Of a DNA stretch of 64,000 nucleotides, positions 17,206 to 24,531 are shown in pieces. The DNA is taken from contig NZ_AXAU01000002.1 of NCBI RefSeq assembly GCF_000472965.1, forward strand, positions 540,751-604,750, given 5' to 3'. Under the pieces are notes generated by a model, which was not told the origin of the DNA, ran no database searches, and saw only the letters and a program-made list of their open reading frames with translations. The position numbers and the translations under genes were made by a program. The stretch's first letter is position 1; every line of letters starts with the position of its first letter. The DNA is from Bradyrhizobium murdochi (GTDB lineage Bacteria > Pseudomonadota > Alphaproteobacteria > Rhizobiales > Xanthobacteraceae).

Positions 17206-18318
17206 TCACTCCCGCAGCATATAGGCATCGACCGGGGTGCCCGCCGCAAATCCTTCCGAGCCGGCGGGCACCGCGAGCCAGGCCTCGGCGCGCGCAATCG
17301 CATCGAGCGACAATTCGCCCACCGCCAGCGGTACCCAGGCATCCTGCTCTCGTTCCAGCAGCACGATCTCGGCAATGCCGACGCTTGAAGCAATCTTGCG
17401 CGCCAGCGGCAGATTGAGCTTGCTGCGCCGCCGGCGGCCCGATAAACGATCGAGCGCGGGAAGCGCCAGGGTCCACCACGCCGCCAAGGCCTGGTCGGGC
17501 GCGCCTGGCAACACCACGAGCGGCATCTTGCCTGCACGACCAACGGCCGAAGTGCGGCCTGGTTGCAGGGCAATGCCATGTGCGAGAATCTTCCCGCGCG
17601 CGCCCAATGCCGTCACCGCCGTGTCGGTGCGGCCGACACCGGAGCCGCCGACGATCAGGAGCAGATCGCACGCACCGTCATCGATCGCCGCGATAATCGC
17701 TGCGGCATCGCGACCTGCAGCCGCGACCAAGACAACCTCACCGCCCGCGGCCCGCGCGCTATCGGCGACCAGATCCGCGGTTACTGTGCCCCCGGGAATA
17801 TTGACGATGCGCAGGCGTGGGCGGCGCACGCTCAATCGCGCCATTCCTGCGGCGCGGGCGATCATGAGATGGCGCGGCAGCACGCGCCGGCCGGCTTCAA
17901 CGAGACGGCTGCCCGCTGTGATATCGCTGCCGGCCCGGCGCACGCCCTGACCCGGGATCGCCTCGGCCAGCACCTGCACGAGCGGACCGGACATTTCGAC
18001 GGAATCGGAATCCAGCACGCAGTCGCAATTGTCAGGAATGATCTCGCCGGCCTCGACCCACACCGGCGCTGCCATTAATGGCAGCGGCGAATAGGAGGAT
18101 GCGCCGACAAGGTCGCGCGCGCGGAATGCATAGCCATCCGCGGCAGCGATATCGCGCGGCGGGTGGGCATCGAGCCCCGGCATGTCAGCGGCAATACAGC
18201 GCAGCGCCTCTGCCAATGCCAGTTCCATCGGCGCGACCGGATCCACGCCCTCCAGCAACGCGGCGAGCGCCACATCGAGCGGCGTTAGCGAAGTCGGCAA
18301 GCGCTGGTTCGAGGTCAT
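17206..18318 (-). CDS. Divergent MoeA-like molybdopterin-binding protein
   Basis: This 370-residue protein follows the MoeA plan (HPPRDIAAADGYAFRARDL, CDCVLDSDSVE, LLLIVGGSGVGRTDTAVTAL, VVLPGAPDQALAAWWTL), but the usual STGDEL motif is replaced by NIPGGTV and the GGTS loop by GGSGVG. The fold is probably kept while the catalytic chemistry may differ from true MoeA. It is the first gene of a tight pair with the MoeA-PBP fusion (1-base gap), and both sit beside formate dehydrogenase maturation genes. A role in loading metal or finishing the cofactor for the FdsA enzyme is inferred from context. Confidence 0.75.
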   Translation of the reverse strand: MTSNQRLPTSLTPLDVALAALLEGVDPVAPMELALAEALRCIAADMPGLDAHPPRDIAAADGYAFRARDLVGASSYSPLPLMAAPVWVEAGEIIPDNCDCVLDSDSVEMSGPLVQVLAEAIPGQGVRRAGSDITAGSRLVEAGRRVLPRHLMIARAAGMARLSVRRPRLRIVNIPGGTVTADLVADSARAAGGEVVLVAAAGRDAAAIIAAIDDGACDLLLIVGGSGVGRTDTAVTALGARGKILAHGIALQPGRTSAVGRAGKMPLVVLPGAPDQALAAWWTLALPALDRLSGRRRRSKLNLPLARKIASSVGIAEIVLLEREQDAWVPLAVGELSLDAIARAEAWLAVPAGSEGFAAGTPVDAYMLRE

Positions 18319-18491
18319 TGGCGCTCGCCTATGCCCTGAATCGGGAGGAAAATAAATAGAACCGGATACGGCGCGCGTGGTTTAGCCCACATTGACGCCG
18401 GCGCAAAATAGTTGCAAATGAGACCAATTGGCGGAACCAACCGCCTGACAACACCAATGGCCAATGTGCTGATTCCTAGGGAGACGACAGG

Positions 18492-19703
18492 ATGTTCGCC
18501 AGGAAACTATCCAGGCTCGCCGTGCTCATGGCCGCGCTGCTGGCATCGACCGCGGCGCTCGCTCAAATCTCGGACGACGTCGTCAAGCTCGGCGTTCTCA
18601 CCGACATGAATGGCCCGGCGGCCACGGCAACCGGCCAGGGCTCGGTCACTGCTGCGCAGATGGCGGTGGACGATTTCGGCGGCAAGGTGCTGGGCAAGCC
18701 GATCAGCATCATCGTCGGCGATCACCAGTTGAAGCCGGATATCGGCGGCGGCATCGCGCGGCGCTGGTATGACGTGGATCAGGTCGACGTGATCCTCGAC
18801 GTTCCGGTTTCCGCAGTCGGGCTTGCGGTGCAAAACATCACCAACGAAAAGAAGAAGCTGCTGATCGTGCACTCGACCGGCACCGCAGACTTCCACGGCA
18901 AGTTCTGTTCGCCACACGCGATACAATGGGTGTTCGATACCCGCGCACTGGCGGTCGGCACCGCGCAGGCGGTGGTGAAGCGCGGCGGCGATAGCTGGTT
19001 CTTCATCACCGACGACTATGCGTTCGGTCACTCGCTGGAGCGCGACGCTTCCACCGTCGTCACGGCCAATGGCGGCAAGGTGCTGGGCTCGGTGCGCCCG
19101 CCGCTTGCCACGCCTGATCTCTCATCCTTCGTGTTGCAGGCGCAGGCCTCAAAAGCCAAGATCATCGGCATTGCCGCCGGTCCTCCGAACAACATGAACG
19201 AGATCAAGACCGGCGCAGAGTTCGGCGTGTTCAAGGGCGGCCAGCAGATGGCCGCGCTGCTCGCGTTGATCACCGACATCCATTCGCTTGGATTACCTGC
19301 AGCGCAGGGGCTGTTGCTGACGACGTCGTTCTATTGGGACATGGACGACAAGACCCGCGAATGGTCGAAGCGCTACTTCGCCAAGATGAACCGGATGCCG
19401 ACGATGTGGCAGGCCGGCGTCTATTCCTCGGTCATGAGCTATCTCAACGCCATCAAGCAAGCCGGCACCGACGAGCCGCTGAAGGTAGCAGCGAAGATGC
19501 GCGAAAAGCCGATCGAGGATTTCTTCTCCCGCAACGGCAAACTGCGCGAGGACAATCTGATGGTCCACGACCTGTGGCTGGTGCAGGTCAAGAAGCCGGA
19601 GGAATCGAAATATCCGTGGGACTACTATCAGATCCTCGCCAAGATCCCCGGCGACGAAGCGTTCGGCCCGCCCGATCCGGCGTGCGCGATGGCGAAGAAA
19701 TGA
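18492..19703 (+). CDS. Branched-chain amino-acid-type ABC transporter substrate-binding protein
   Basis: This 403-residue periplasmic protein begins with a clear signal peptide (LSRLAVLMAALLASTAALA, cleavage before Q) and continues as a type-I periplasmic-binding protein of the Leu/Ile/Val receptor class (VVKLGVLTDMNGPAATATGQG, WFFITDDYAFGHSLERDA). AGGGAGACGACAGG precedes the ATG. No permease or ATPase genes flank it, so it is an orphan receptor here. Substrates of this class include amino acids, urea, amides and aromatic acids; nothing in the sequence decides between them. The 173-base upstream gap shows no recognisable site. Confidence 0.88.
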   Translation: MFARKLSRLAVLMAALLASTAALAQISDDVVKLGVLTDMNGPAATATGQGSVTAAQMAVDDFGGKVLGKPISIIVGDHQLKPDIGGGIARRWYDVDQVDVILDVPVSAVGLAVQNITNEKKKLLIVHSTGTADFHGKFCSPHAIQWVFDTRALAVGTAQAVVKRGGDSWFFITDDYAFGHSLERDASTVVTANGGKVLGSVRPPLATPDLSSFVLQAQASKAKIIGIAAGPPNNMNEIKTGAEFGVFKGGQQMAALLALITDIHSLGLPAAQGLLLTTSFYWDMDDKTREWSKRYFAKMNRMPTMWQAGVYSSVMSYLNAIKQAGTDEPLKVAAKMREKPIEDFFSRNGKLREDNLMVHDLWLVQVKKPEESKYPWDYYQILAKIPGDEAFGPPDPACAMAKK

Positions 19704-19714
19704 CGACCGAAGGT

Positions 19715-19797
19715 CGTCATTCCGGGATGGTCCGAAGGACCAGACCCGGAATCTCGAGATCCCGGGTTCGCTCGCTTTGCGCGCGCCCCGGGATGAC
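19715..19797. repeat. Intergenic palindromic repeat
   Basis: CGTCATTCCGGG at the left and CCCCGGGATGAC at the right are inverted copies, with internal palindromes TGGTCCGAAGGACCA and ATCTCGAGAT. This is the familiar CGTCATTCCGGGA...-type dispersed repeat of Bradyrhizobium. It sits between two convergent binding-protein genes and may terminate both. Confidence 0.75.
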
Positions 19798-19838
19798 CGT
19801 TGCGTTGCCTCGCGCTGATGCGCGAGCCAAGGCAACGG

Positions 19839-20804
19839 TCATTTCACCACCCCCGCTTCCCTGAAATACTTGATCACGCCAGGATGGATCAGTCCCGCAT
19901 TCGGCGCTGCCGCAACCGTGTTCGCGACCGTGGTCTCACAGGCCTGCGGCAACTTCTTGCAGAGCGCGGCCTCCTGCCCATGCAGCGTGCGCGCCAACCG
20001 GTAGGCGACGTCGTCGGGCAGGCTTTCACGCGCCAGCACAAAGCTCCAGGAGCCTATGGAATCGATCGCGGTCGGCTGGTTCGGATAGCTGTTGGCGGGC
20101 ACAGTCAGCGGTTTAAGGAACGTGTGCTTGGCGCGGACGCGCGCGATCTCGCTAGCGTCGGGTGCGATAAATCGCGCGCCGCCGGGAGCTTGCGCCATCG
20201 CCGCAAAGCCGGGCCAGCCGATGCCCGCGCCCCACAGCGCGGCGGCGCGGCCGTCCTGGACCATGGCGGGGCCGTCGCCGGCGCGGTCGAGATAGATCGA
20301 CTTGAAGTCCTCGTCCTGCTTCAGCCCGATGCCGTCGAGGATATAGCGCGACAGGATCGGCAGGCCCGAGCCCTTGGCGCCGAACGCGACCGGCTGGCCG
20401 ACCAGATCCCTGATCGTCTTGTAGGGACTGTCCGCCCGTACCACGAACATGCCGGGGCTGGAATACATCGCGGTCAGGATTTTCAGCTTCGTCGCCGGCC
20501 GGCCGATGCCCATGAAGGCTTCGTAGGCGGGCTCCCCCGCCACCAGCGCGATATCGAGCTGGCCGGCTTCCAGCAGCGGGATGTTTTCGTTGGAGCCCTT
20601 GGTGTTGCGCGGCTCGATCGACAGCGCCGGATCGGCCGCATTCATCACCTCCGCAAATGCACTGCCGTAGACCGGAAAGCCGCCCCCCGGCGTCGCGGTT
20701 CCCAGGCTGATCGTGGTTTTGGTAATGGCCTTGCCTCCCTCCTGCGCCGCGGCGGCACCGGCCAACAGGAGCAGGCCGGCCCAGGCAATCCCAGCGAGTT
20801 TCAT
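19839..20804 (-). CDS. TAXI-family TRAP transporter solute-binding protein
   Basis: This 321-residue exported protein has a signal peptide (AGIAWAGLLLLAGAAAA) and a TAXI-type binding domain: TISLGTATPGGGFPVYGSAFAEVMN, NTKGSNENIPLLEAGQLDIALV and KTIRDLVGQPVAFGAKGSGL. The ATG at 20804 has GAGG upstream and gives a normal signal peptide; the frame is open to 20900. TAXI proteins normally work with a fused DctQM permease, and none is encoded nearby, so this is an orphan receptor or works with a distant permease. Confidence 0.88.
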   Translation of the reverse strand: MKLAGIAWAGLLLLAGAAAAQEGGKAITKTTISLGTATPGGGFPVYGSAFAEVMNAADPALSIEPRNTKGSNENIPLLEAGQLDIALVAGEPAYEAFMGIGRPATKLKILTAMYSSPGMFVVRADSPYKTIRDLVGQPVAFGAKGSGLPILSRYILDGIGLKQDEDFKSIYLDRAGDGPAMVQDGRAAALWGAGIGWPGFAAMAQAPGGARFIAPDASEIARVRAKHTFLKPLTVPANSYPNQPTAIDSIGSWSFVLARESLPDDVAYRLARTLHGQEAALCKKLPQACETTVANTVAAAPNAGLIHPGVIKYFREAGVVK

Positions 20805-20976
20805 TGTTGGCCTCAAACGTTCGGTGACGATGATGCACGGAGGGTTGTAGGCAAGCCCGACCGCTTGTGAAAGCGCGTTTTCGGCCCGGAAGGTCGGCAT
20901 TGCCGTATCGCTGTCATGCCTGTAAACGATGGCGGCACCGTTGCCGGCCGCCCTCTCCCGCGGCCGCTCCGCGGCG

Positions 20977-21052
20977 GGGCCTGTAGCTCAATGGTTAGAG
21001 CCGGCCGCTCATAACGGTCTGGTTGCAGGTTCGAGTCCTGCCGGGCCCACCA
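20977..21052 (+). tRNA. tRNA-Ile2 (anticodon CAT, lysidine-modified type)
   Basis: A 76-base cloverleaf including an encoded CCA. Acceptor arms GGGCCTG/CGGGCCC, D arm GCTC...GAGC, anticodon stem GGCCG/CGGTC (with one G-U pair), loop CTCATAA giving CAT, T arm GCAGG-TTCGAGT-CCTGC. The GGGC start and context match alphaproteobacterial tRNA-Ile read by lysidine rather than initiator or elongator Met tRNA. Partial copies of its 3' half at 28309-28360 and 31431-31475 suggest it is an integration target. Confidence 0.9.
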
Positions 21053-21174
21053 GCCTTCGCTGGCTACGCCAGCTTCGGCTCGACAAGCCACATCGTAGTG
21101 AAGGCTGCCGCGCCGAAGCCCATCGGGGCGAAGGCGGGCTTCCGGGCCCGCGAGCTACGGTCGAGCAGCCAGCC

Positions 21175-21266
21175 CCAACCAAAATATCGAAAACAACCCC
21201 ATGCAAAGTAGCCGGCTGTCGCCGCCAAAGTGGCTTCGAGTGACATTGACACGTCGGGCAAATCAG
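21175..21266. repeat. Dispersed repeat, copy A (38-bp and 21-bp exact blocks)
   Basis: Positions 21175-21212 are identical to 23791-23828 (38 bases, containing AAAATATCGAAAACAACCCC), and 21246-21266 (TTGACACGTCGGGCAAATCA...) are identical to 23876-23896. The sequence between the blocks differs in length and content. Around 21053-21170 a GCGAAGGCGGGCTTCC/CGAGCTACGG stretch recurs at about 31470-31510. The rest of 21267-21570 has no gene I can support. Confidence 0.8.
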
Positions 21267-21570
21267 GGGCACGACTCTACGATCGCGCACCAGAAGCGCC
21301 TGGCCTTGTTGCACATCGCTTTGTCGTACATCCTCACCTCGCAGCAAACTAGTGTTCTACATTCGATCTGACCACCGGATCTTATCTTTGATCGTAGATT
21401 CGGCGGCATTATCGCACGAAAAGGCCAAACGGCCGATCAGGGCCTTCCAGACGGTGCGGCGGTGGAACTGCCGAAAGCATGTGTTAGCCAAACCGGATCA
21501 GAAGCGTGAAATACCGAGGGTCCACACCCGCACCGGTATCCGTCTCGCAGAGCTGGATCATGACCGCGGT

Positions 21571-22692
21571 CTATATGGGATAGCGCAAGACCGCGGCGAG
21601 TGACTTACCTCCTGGTATGTCGGTCTTGCGAACACCGAGAACGCGGCCACCCGCGTCCAGGACTCGCCCTGCGATTTCGTCGACCACGCCGTAACTGCCG
21701 GCGCTCGGCTTGTCAGCAAACGTCACGCTGCCATCCACCTGCGACACCTTTCCGGGTACGACCTCATCTATGTCCACCAGCAGAGTTTCAACGGCCCCAT
21801 AGGTTGCGGCACGAGCCGCCTGGGCGATGTCCGTGGTCGCGCGCCCCTGGTTCTCGCGAAGGTCGAAGCGCTTGGCGAAGGCCGCGATCTCGTCACGATA
21901 AAGACTATCGAGCACTGAGCGGGCACGCGCCGCAAGTTCAGCATCGGTCAGCGCGTCAGGGCTGCCGTCGATCCCTGTCGGTGCCAGATGAGCATAGGTA
22001 TTTACGGATCGATAGATCGATGCGAAAGGCTGAAGCGCCGCCAACACCAGGGGGATATCGATGCCGGCAAGCAGTGCGCGCAGTGAACTGTCCACCTGTC
22101 GTGCGAACTGACGCAATCTCACTTTCTGACCTTCGGCGCCCTGAATGCGACCGCTCGGAGAACGATCGTTCAGCGTCGAGCGGCCCACCGCACTGGCGGC
22201 ATCCTTCGGCATGCCCTCGACCTTGACGAGCGTCGCGGGCAAATCGGCGGGAACCTCGATCACGCGGACCATTCCTTCCGATAGCGCCAGCACATAACAA
22301 GTGTGAGGAAACGTGACAGCCCGCAGCAGGGGTTTCAAGAAGAAGCGGTCGGACACCTCAACGATGGGCTCCAGCGCGTTGGGAAGACGAAAAGTCCGAA
22401 TGTTGTCGGGCGTCGCCAACACCGCGAGGCTGCGCGCCTGAAATCGCCAGAACTCGTCATCGTCGACAAGATCGTCCAGATGTTCGGCCAATGCAGCAAT
22501 GCGGCGCTTGTCGGCGCCCGCCGCTTCGAGCTGATGGATGCCCTGCTTTGCCAGATTCTTCAGCTCGATCCGATCGCTTGCGGTCCCCTGTGTCACAGGC
22601 GAGGTTCGCATATAGATCGACAGGCAGATGTCATCGCGGTGGGAGACCAGTGATTTCAGATCGCCGGTAGTCGGAATGTCGACGTAGAGCAT
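21571..22692 (-). CDS. baeRF-like protein (bacterial homolog of archaeo-eukaryotic release factor 1)
   Basis: This 373-residue soluble protein resembles the bacterial eRF1-related (baeRF) group, which keeps the release-factor middle and C-terminal folds: ISIYMRTSPVTQG at the N terminus, FQARSLAVLATPDNIRTFRLP, VSDRFFLKPLLRA, then a central YVLALSEGMVRVIEV segment and a C-terminal GAVETLLVDID...GRVLGVRKTDIPGG region. Family members are thought to act on ribosomes, perhaps in rescue or defence; none has a settled role. GGAG lies seven bases before the ATG. It is the first cargo gene after the tRNA scar, separated from it by repeats. The assignment rests on motif style and would need a profile search. 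Confidence 0.6.
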   Translation of the reverse strand: MLYVDIPTTGDLKSLVSHRDDICLSIYMRTSPVTQGTASDRIELKNLAKQGIHQLEAAGADKRRIAALAEHLDDLVDDDEFWRFQARSLAVLATPDNIRTFRLPNALEPIVEVSDRFFLKPLLRAVTFPHTCYVLALSEGMVRVIEVPADLPATLVKVEGMPKDAASAVGRSTLNDRSPSGRIQGAEGQKVRLRQFARQVDSSLRALLAGIDIPLVLAALQPFASIYRSVNTYAHLAPTGIDGSPDALTDAELAARARSVLDSLYRDEIAAFAKRFDLRENQGRATTDIAQAARAATYGAVETLLVDIDEVVPGKVSQVDGSVTFADKPSAGSYGVVDEIAGRVLDAGGRVLGVRKTDIPGGKSLAAVLRYPI

Positions 22693-22777
22693 GATAAATC
22701 TCCATCTCGAGCAGTTTATGGATCTTCACACCGTCCATTCAGATCAAGATAGTGGCGATCCATAATTGAGGAGTATC

Positions 22778-23060
22778 TCAGGGCACAACCAATCTCTTGC
22801 GGATGGCATAGCGGACCAGCTCTGCCGTCGACGATATCCCGAGCTTGCGCATGGCCGATGCGCGATGGGTCTCGACGGTCTTCACACTCAGCTTCAAGAC
22901 GGCGCTTATCGATCGGTTGGTATGTCCCTCCGCAATAAGCTGAACCACGCTCTGCTCGCGCGACGTGAGCAGCAGGTCCGATTTTTTTTTTGCTTGTTGA
23001 TCTGGTAATCGTGGAGCAGCTTCTCGAGCAAGACGCTGGTGAAGTGGTGTAGACAAACGC
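22778..23060 (-). pseudogene. Frameshifted C-terminal remnant of a LuxR/NarL-type regulator
   Basis: The last ~65 codons encode an intact LuxR-type HTH (LLLTSREQSVVQLIAEGHTNRSIS, SVKTVETHRASAMRKLGI). No receiver domain precedes it. A run of ten A on the coding strand (22982-22991) sits just before the HTH. Reading through in the other frame gives FTSVLLEKLLHDYQINKQ, a linker typical of NarL-type proteins, so a gain or loss of bases in the run seems to have shifted the frame. Upstream the sequence joins an unrelated hypothetical gene. I read it as a truncated, shifted remnant. Confidence 0.6.
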
Positions 23061-23074
23061 AGCGCGCCGCGCAC

Positions 23075-23461
23075 TTAATCCTTACCGATTGCTGCCTCGC
23101 CCCTCGGCGTGAGGATCATGATTGTCGTGGTGCTGCTTTGCTTAAGGCCATCCTTGATCAGGCCCGCGTTGTAAACGTTCCACAGCGCTTTTGCGCCGAT
23201 CGTCGGGTGCGTAAGCGTGTCGCCCATGGCGGCGTAATTTCTGGTTACCTCGCCGAGCCTGGTGGCGAAGAGCGCGCGGCGCTGCGGTCCGGTGAGCTTG
23301 GGCGGGTCTGCCGGTAGCGCGTGGAACTCTGTCGGCGTGATGAGATGAACGGCGGCCAGCTCGTTGTGCAAGCTGCACGTGACCTCGGCGTGATTGGGCT
23401 GAGGCAGGTTCTTGCTCGATCGTGCCGCGCGATGGGCACGGGCAGGGATACTGTGGGCCAT
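23075..23461 (-). CDS. Hypothetical protein, 128 residues
   Basis: No family recognised. The product has a basic N terminus (RAHRAARSSKN) and a globular-looking rest (LTGPQRRALFATRLGEVTRNYA, PTIGAKALWNVYNAGLIKDGL, IMILTPRGEAAI). The ATG at 23461 has GAGGG upstream; a GTG at 23485 is an alternative. It lies inside the tRNA-bounded island. The C-terminal PRGEAAIGK end is reminiscent of winged-helix tails, but that is weak. The 345 bases from 23486 to 23830 hold repeats and nothing I can call a gene. Confidence 0.5.
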   Translation of the reverse strand: MAHSIPARAHRAARSSKNLPQPNHAEVTCSLHNELAAVHLITPTEFHALPADPPKLTGPQRRALFATRLGEVTRNYAAMGDTLTHPTIGAKALWNVYNAGLIKDGLKQSSTTTIMILTPRGEAAIGKD

Positions 23462-23790
23462 GTGTGGGACCCTCGGCTGTGACACCCCCCGGCGTTTGCA
23501 TCCTTAAGTTTAGTTGCCCGCATCGGTTTAAGCAAGCTTTTCTACGCATGTGCGGTGTCAGCTTCGAAGGTCGGGTGTTGGTGTTGCGAATTGGTTCCTT
23601 CGGGGCGCTTTGATTTATCGACTCGCGACTTCTGGGCCGCGAATAAAGAATCAATGGGTTAAGCGACTCGCTTCTGTTTGGTCCCGACAGCTTCGCGAGC
23701 TTCGGCTAGGCAAGCCGGTGCCACAAACGCCCGCGAAGCGAGCGAAGGCTGTCGCGCCGGAGCCTTGGCGAAGGCGAACTGGTGCCGCCA

Positions 23791-23896
23791 CCAACCAAAA
23801 TATCGAAAACAACCCCATGCAAAGTAGCAGGTGGTCGCGGGCATGGATGCCTTGAGCGAATTCTGCGAAAACATTTTGACACGTCGGGCAAATCAG
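23791..23896. repeat. Dispersed repeat, copy B
   Basis: It carries the same 38-base (23791-23828) and 21-base (23876-23896) blocks as copy A at 21175-21266. The truncated integrase reading frame starts immediately to the right of the second block, so the repeat marks a junction. Confidence 0.8.
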
Positions 23897-23932
23897 CAGC
23901 ACAATTGCATCGTCACGCAATTCGTTAAACGC

Positions 23933-24385
23933 ATGGCCCCACGGCGCGCTACGAACAAGCGTCAGCCCACCGTGCCGCTGCCGGACCGTCTGCTGGTCCA
24001 CATGCGGCGCTGGGACGACAAGAAGATCATCGCCAACCACTTCGTCGAGTGGCAGGGCGCTAGCGTCAAGTCAGTGAAGAACGGCTTCGCGCGGGCGGTG
24101 GAGGTGGCGAAGCTCGACCTCTCGGACGGCAACGTCACGCCGCACACGCTACGCCATACGGCAGCGACCTGGCCCATGCAGCTTGGCACTGCCCCATGGG
24201 AATCGGCTGGTTATCTCGGCATGTCGGTGAAGGTTCCGATCGACACCTACGGTCATCACCATCCCGATTACATGAAGGAAGCGTCCGGGGCGATCACTCG
24301 CAAGAGGGAGACGACCAAGCGCGTCTTCGGCACCCCCCAGACTACCAAGCCAGCCGTCCGCGCTCGCAGCATTCGAGCAATCTAG
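23933..24385 (+). pseudogene. Truncated tyrosine-recombinase (phage-type integrase), C-terminal catalytic part
   Basis: The frame encodes the end of a tyrosine integrase: KNGFARAVEVAKLDL, then TPHTLRHTAATW (the HxxR box) and DTYGHHHPDYM with the likely nucleophile Tyr. The N-terminal DNA-binding domain and the first catalytic Arg region are absent, because the sequence switches to the dispersed repeat at 23896. It is almost certainly inactive. Together with the tRNA-Ile gene and its 3'-half copies, it identifies the surrounding DNA as an old integrative element. Confidence 0.8.
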
Positions 24386-24531
24386 GCCGTGAAACTATAA
24401 TCTGCCGGGCGGACGGCTTGCCAAAGTCCGCTATGCCTGGATAGCGATCAAGTTCCGCAGCGCAGCGAAATGACGCGATGTGCCAACGGGCGACATTGGC
24501 TTGGCATCACGTCATCGCCGACACCACCTTA

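Noticed and set aside
17205..17579. N-terminal extension of the MoeA-PBP fusion gene
   Set aside because: The extra 125 codons overlap the divergent MoeA gene in another frame and are not MoeA-like; GGGAG before 17204 supports the shorter start.
20813..21091. Minus-strand frame with WWARQDSNLQPDRYERPALT
   Set aside because: It is the antisense of the tRNA-Ile gene; this string is a well-known artefact of tRNA regions.
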